NCBI GenBank assembly: GCA_018065185.1
Contig: JAGHTU010000063.1
Location: forward strand, 1-55,392
DNA length: 55,392 nucleotides
Direction of reading: 5' to 3'
From: Candidatus Equicola faecalis
Lineage (GTDB): Bacteria; Bacteroidota; Bacteroidia; Bacteroidales; Bacteroidaceae
In this document: piece after piece, positions 52,589-55,392 of the stretch
Numbering within the stretch: position 1 is the first letter of the stretch
Layout of the letters: each line of letters opens with the position of its first letter
The notes under the pieces: model-generated
Databases searched by the model: none
Seen by the model: only the letters and a program-made list of their open reading frames with translations
Told to the model about the DNA's origin: nothing
Program-made: the position numbers and the translations under genes

Positions 52589-53857
52589 TTATGATCTGTT
52601 AATTTCTGCCAACTTCCAAAGCTTCATGCTATTGCTGCCTTTTATCAGGATGCAGTAGCCCTGTGGCTTTTCTGTGGCGATGGTTTCCTGCACTTCTTCC
52701 ACATTGTGGAACTTGCGGAACGTGCATTCTGTTCTCCCAAACTCTTCGCCGACGAGCCAGACCGTCACATCCGACTGCTCTTTCAGGAAGTCCACCACTT
52801 TCTGATGCTCTTGCTGACTGACAGAGCCTAATTCCCTCATATCGCCCAATATTGCCATCTTTCGGTCTATGTGGGTGTCGCGGAAATTTATGAGCGCAGC
52901 CATCATGCTTGTAGGGTTTGCGTTATATGCATCTACGATTAGCGTGTTAGTGGCAGTCTTGAGCAGTTGTGAACGATTGTTCGATGGTGTGTATTCCGCT
53001 AGTGCTGCACAGATTTCGCTATGTGTGACACCAAACTTGCGCCCGACGGCAGCAGCCGCCAGACAGTTGTCTAGATTGTAACTGCCGATGAGTTGTGTTT
53101 TGATTTCATCATCTTCGTAAATCATGCGCAGATAAGGGTCGCATGCCAGCACTTTTCCCTCTTTCCCGTATGGTGTCAGGCGCAGGTCATGACTGATGCC
53201 CATCAGATGGACATTATTTTTGTTGATGAACGCTTCGCCATCACTTTTGCGTAGCCAGTCATACAGTTCGCCTTTGGTGCGGATGACCCCCTCAAACGAA
53301 CCGAAGCCTTCAAGGTGGGCTTTTCCGACATTTGTTATAAGCCCATAGTCTGGTTCTGCTATCTCCGCCAGTGTGCGAATCTCACCCGGATGGTTCGCAC
53401 CCATCTCCACCACCGCTATATCATGCTCCTTTGTCAGTCGCAATAGGGTCTTTGGCACGCCGATATGGTTGTTGAAATTTCCTTGCGTATAAAGCACGTT
53501 ATATCGTTTGCCTAATATGGTAGCGATAAGTTCCTTCGTCGTGGTTTTGCCGTTTGTGCCAGTGATGCCGATAATTTTTGTTCCTAACGTGCGACGGTGC
53601 AGGAGTGCTAACCCCTGTAATGTGGCAAGTACGTCTTCCACCATGATTATGCGTTCATCTGCAGACCCTGTGTCTTCATCCACCACAGCGTATGAACAGC
53701 CCTTTTCAAGTGCTGTCTGTGCGTAATGGTTGCCATTGAACGTGTCGCCTTTCAGGGCAAAGAATATACTGCCATGCGGACAGTCACGACTGTCGGTTGT
53801 GACTGTCGGATGTTTGCAGAAGATGCGATATAACTGGTCTAAATCTTTCAGCATCAT
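52589..53857 (-). CDS. murF: UDP-N-acetylmuramoyl-tripeptide--D-alanyl-D-alanine ligase MurF
   Basis: The start is set at ATG 53857 (or 53854), 15 nt after the start point predicted from the promoter at 53878-53909; a longer frame back to 53941 would cross that promoter. The 422-aa Mur ligase has GITGTNGKTTTKE (P-loop), VVEMGANHPGEI and DAYNANPTSM. It adds D-Ala-D-Ala to UDP-MurNAc-tripeptide. Confidence 0.93.
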   Translation of the reverse strand: MMLKDLDQLYRIFCKHPTVTTDSRDCPHGSIFFALKGDTFNGNHYAQTALEKGCSYAVVDEDTGSADERIIMVEDVLATLQGLALLHRRTLGTKIIGITGTNGKTTTKELIATILGKRYNVLYTQGNFNNHIGVPKTLLRLTKEHDIAVVEMGANHPGEIRTLAEIAEPDYGLITNVGKAHLEGFGSFEGVIRTKGELYDWLRKSDGEAFINKNNVHLMGISHDLRLTPYGKEGKVLACDPYLRMIYEDDEIKTQLIGSYNLDNCLAAAAVGRKFGVTHSEICAALAEYTPSNNRSQLLKTATNTLIVDAYNANPTSMMAALINFRDTHIDRKMAILGDMRELGSVSQQEHQKVVDFLKEQSDVTVWLVGEEFGRTECTFRKFHNVEEVQETIATEKPQGYCILIKGSNSMKLWKLAEINRS

Positions 53858-53877
53858 AATGAGTGTCGGTTTCGTTA

Positions 53878-53909
53878 CAAAATTAGTGCAAGTAGAATAC
53901 AATACCAAA
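53878..53909 (-). promoter_or_regulatory. Promoter of murF-cdaA-pta-ackA
   Basis: On the minus strand TTTG (complement of 53906-53909), 20 bp, then TAATTTTG (complement of 53878-53885): a strong Bacteroidetes promoter that fixes the murF start. Confidence 0.8.
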
Positions 53910-53968
53910 ATAAAAATCAATTTAACCCAAATCTGTCGCATAACAGTCTAATGGCCGATTGGGTTAAA

Positions 53969-54004
53969 TAATAAAAACGGGGAACGACCAAATGTCGTTC
54001 CCCG
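53969..54004 (-). terminator. Rho-independent terminator of the secreted protein at 54041
   Basis: CGGGGAACGAC (53978-53988) and GTCGTTCCCCG (53994-54004) form a perfect 11-bp stem with a 5-nt loop. On the minus strand it is followed by a T-rich run (TTTTTATTATTT). Confidence 0.9.
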
Positions 54005-54040
54005 CTTTATTATGAGGTTTTATATTCTTCTTTTGAAGAT

Positions 54041-55027
54041 TTATCTCTGCAAGAATCTCTTGCCGTTCATGATGACTACACCCTTGTAGTTCTTATCAAC
54101 TTGAACACCCTGGAGGTTGAACATTCTGTTGTCAGCCTTCTTCTCTACTGCAGTAGATTTTTCAACGATTATATCTTCGATACCACTTGTTCCGCCAGGA
54201 GTGAATGTGTAACCCTGGAAACCAACCTGTGATGAGTGCTGGAACAACCAGTAAGTTTCGCCAGCCTTTACGTCAACGAGGATGTTACCCCAGAATGCCT
54301 GGTTACCAGCACCGATGATATAAGCATCATCAGGTTCTTTTTCACCTGCTGTATTGTGGATAGAGTCTATTTCTTCAGATGTCAACCATCTCTTCTTGCC
54401 ATCTGCATCATTCTGACCATTGATGTAACCTTCTGCCTTATAAGCCTTTGCTTTCTTGTCGCTATCTGTTACCCAGAATGTACGACGGTTACCCTTGTTT
54501 GCCCATACCTGAATCTTCAATGCACCATCTACCTTTGGAGTAAACTTGTAGTAAAGACCCATAACCGGGAGACCTAATGCACCATCTCCTTGATAATATT
54601 TATAAGTTGGTTCGAATATCCAGCCGTCTGACTGAGATTCTTTCTTCTGATGACCGATTTCCAATGCAGGGTTTCCTGTACCATTGATGTAACGGAAAGC
54701 GATGTCGCCTTGGTTACCATTCTTCCACTGAACATCGTTCCAACCTTCTGTCCAACCCTGGAATTCGCCATCTTCTGTAGTAGGAACATTCTTTGGAGTT
54801 GTACCACCTACAGCCTCACATACCATGTTTGCTGTACCGAAAGAAACCTTTGACATTCCATCCTGTGCATTTGTGGCAATAAAAGTTGCAGGATCAGTAA
54901 CAGCCGCAAATTCAGGTGCATAAACACCATTTTCATCGATAGCGAGATACTTTTCTGTCGTCACGTCTGCATTAGCATACACGATGACAGCAAAAAGTGC
55001 CACGAATAAAGTAAAAATTTTCTTCAT
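54041..55027 (-). CDS. Secreted beta-rich protein with Prevotella-type C-terminal tail
   Basis: The start at ATG 55027 gives the signal peptide MKKIFTLFVALFAVIVYANA, nearly the same as that of the protein at 347; longer frames would cross the promoter. The 328-aa mature region is beta-rich with no recognised catalytic motif (GFQGYTFTPGG near the end of the main domain). It may bind carbohydrate; this is a guess from composition. The tail MFNLQGVQV...YKGVVIMNGKRFLQR matches those at 347, 2430 and 4905. Confidence 0.75.
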   Translation of the reverse strand: MKKIFTLFVALFAVIVYANADVTTEKYLAIDENGVYAPEFAAVTDPATFIATNAQDGMSKVSFGTANMVCEAVGGTTPKNVPTTEDGEFQGWTEGWNDVQWKNGNQGDIAFRYINGTGNPALEIGHQKKESQSDGWIFEPTYKYYQGDGALGLPVMGLYYKFTPKVDGALKIQVWANKGNRRTFWVTDSDKKAKAYKAEGYINGQNDADGKKRWLTSEEIDSIHNTAGEKEPDDAYIIGAGNQAFWGNILVDVKAGETYWLFQHSSQVGFQGYTFTPGGTSGIEDIIVEKSTAVEKKADNRMFNLQGVQVDKNYKGVVIMNGKRFLQR

Positions 55028-55090
55028 GATAAATTTGTTTTTTGTTAATAATATGGTTAATAAAAAATAGATTGCTCTAAATTTTCGTTG

Positions 55091-55121
55091 CAAATATACT
55101 CACTTTTTGATTTAGAGCAAA
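55091..55121 (-). promoter_or_regulatory. Promoter of the secreted protein at 54041
   Basis: On the minus strand TTTG (complement of 55118-55121), 19 bp, then TATATTTG (complement of 55091-55098). The leader is about 58 nt. Confidence 0.8.
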
Positions 55122-55242
55122 TAAAATCAAGTTTTTTAGGTAATTTTTTTGTGAAAGATGAAAACATATTTAGATTAAAGTAATCTAGGGCCATTAATCA
55201 GCCGTAATGTGGCACTTTTTAATCCTTTAAGAGCCACCTTTA

Positions 55243-55302
55243 ACCATATCACACCTCGAAGCCTTGCACTCGAAGCCTTGATGTTAAACCAACGGAGCCT
55301 CC
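55243..55302. repeat. 60-bp leader shared with 26102-26161
   Basis: About 50 of 60 positions match the copy at 26102 by hand alignment, without gaps; the last 20 or so are identical. It leads into the 22-bp array. Confidence 0.85.
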
Positions 55303-55392
55303 AAATGATCGCGATGATTTGCTCAAATGATCACGATGATTTGCCCAAATGATCACGATGATTTTATCAAATGATCACGATCATTTGTAGGC
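55293..55392. repeat. Array of four 22-bp units, cut by the window end
   Basis: Units start at 55303, 55325, 55347 and 55369 with core AAATGATCACGATGATTT; the last reads AAATGATC-AC-GATCATTT, a perfect 8-bp inverted repeat with a 2-bp centre. The left boundary is CGGAGCCTCCAAAT (55293-55306). The right end begins ATTTGTAGGC, matching the inverted boundary at 26242 except for one base, before the window ends. Confidence 0.9.

Overview
The window looks like chromosomal DNA of a Prevotella-type member of the Bacteroidales. The evidence is Bacteroidetes promoters (TTTG or TTG, about 19-21 bp, then TAnnTTTG), a type IX secretion gene (PorQ), the gene order rimP-nusA-infB-sufB-sufC-sufD, and secreted proteins that end in the Prevotella-like tail NLQGVRV...YKGVV...GKKF. 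No rRNA operon, prophage, transposase or CRISPR array was seen.

Layout. (1) 1-7250: secreted carbohydrate-binding proteins. A heptanucleotide microsatellite precedes a protein with three CBM-like domains. A promoter followed by a G10 tract then leads into a unit of a multidomain adhesin-like protein, a 56-aa acidic peptide and a GH8 xylan/oligoxylan hydrolase. (2) 7310-11455: housekeeping unit rsfS-ftsH-cdsA-surE. (3) 11482-11633: SRP RNA on the minus strand. (4) 11656-25922, minus strand: a long colinear series rimP-nusA-infB-sufB-sufC-sufD-flippase-tcdA-LOG, ending in a 1371-aa enzyme that fuses a GH43-like propeller, a second sialidase-like propeller, a LamG-like domain and an (alpha/alpha)6 glycosidase domain. 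(5) 26352-33694: a catabolic operon with a DapA-family aldolase, Na+/solute symporter, iron alcohol dehydrogenase, PdxA2, four-carbon acid sugar kinase and NhaC. (6) 33691-39428, minus: GH31, GH78 rhamnosidase and a CxxC lipoprotein. (7) 39958-43849: tRNA-Val, rluB with an RG/YQ-rich extension, asnS and ispH. (8) 43789-45422, minus: porQ-cmk. (9) 45485-49047: subtilase, maf and a FemAB/GNAT-like gene, overlapping by 4 bp. (10) 49053-53909, minus: murF-cdaA-pta-ackA and a reduced methyltransferase-like gene. (11) 53969-55121, minus: a secreted beta-sandwich protein with the same C-terminal tail as the proteins in region 1.

The strongest unexplained signal is intergenic. Three intergenic regions (26102-26255, 39606-39927 and 55243-55392) carry tandem arrays with an exact 22-bp period, at least two of them between divergent genes. 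Two share a 60-bp leader and the same frame (a 14-bp CGGAGCCTCCAAAT boundary, four units, then the inverted boundary) but differ in the core of the unit. The third locus has two further cores. This looks like a family of modular elements whose repeat core is exchanged or diverges while the 22-bp spacing is kept.

Functionally, the secreted enzymes (GH8, GH31, GH78, GH43 fusion) point to breakdown of plant polysaccharides rich in xylose, arabinose and rhamnose. The operon in region 5 probably takes up and catabolises a small sugar acid to DHAP and pyruvate. pta-ackA would provide acetate-forming ATP synthesis, and PorQ supports a type IX export route for the tailed proteins. These links are inferred from domain families and gene order.
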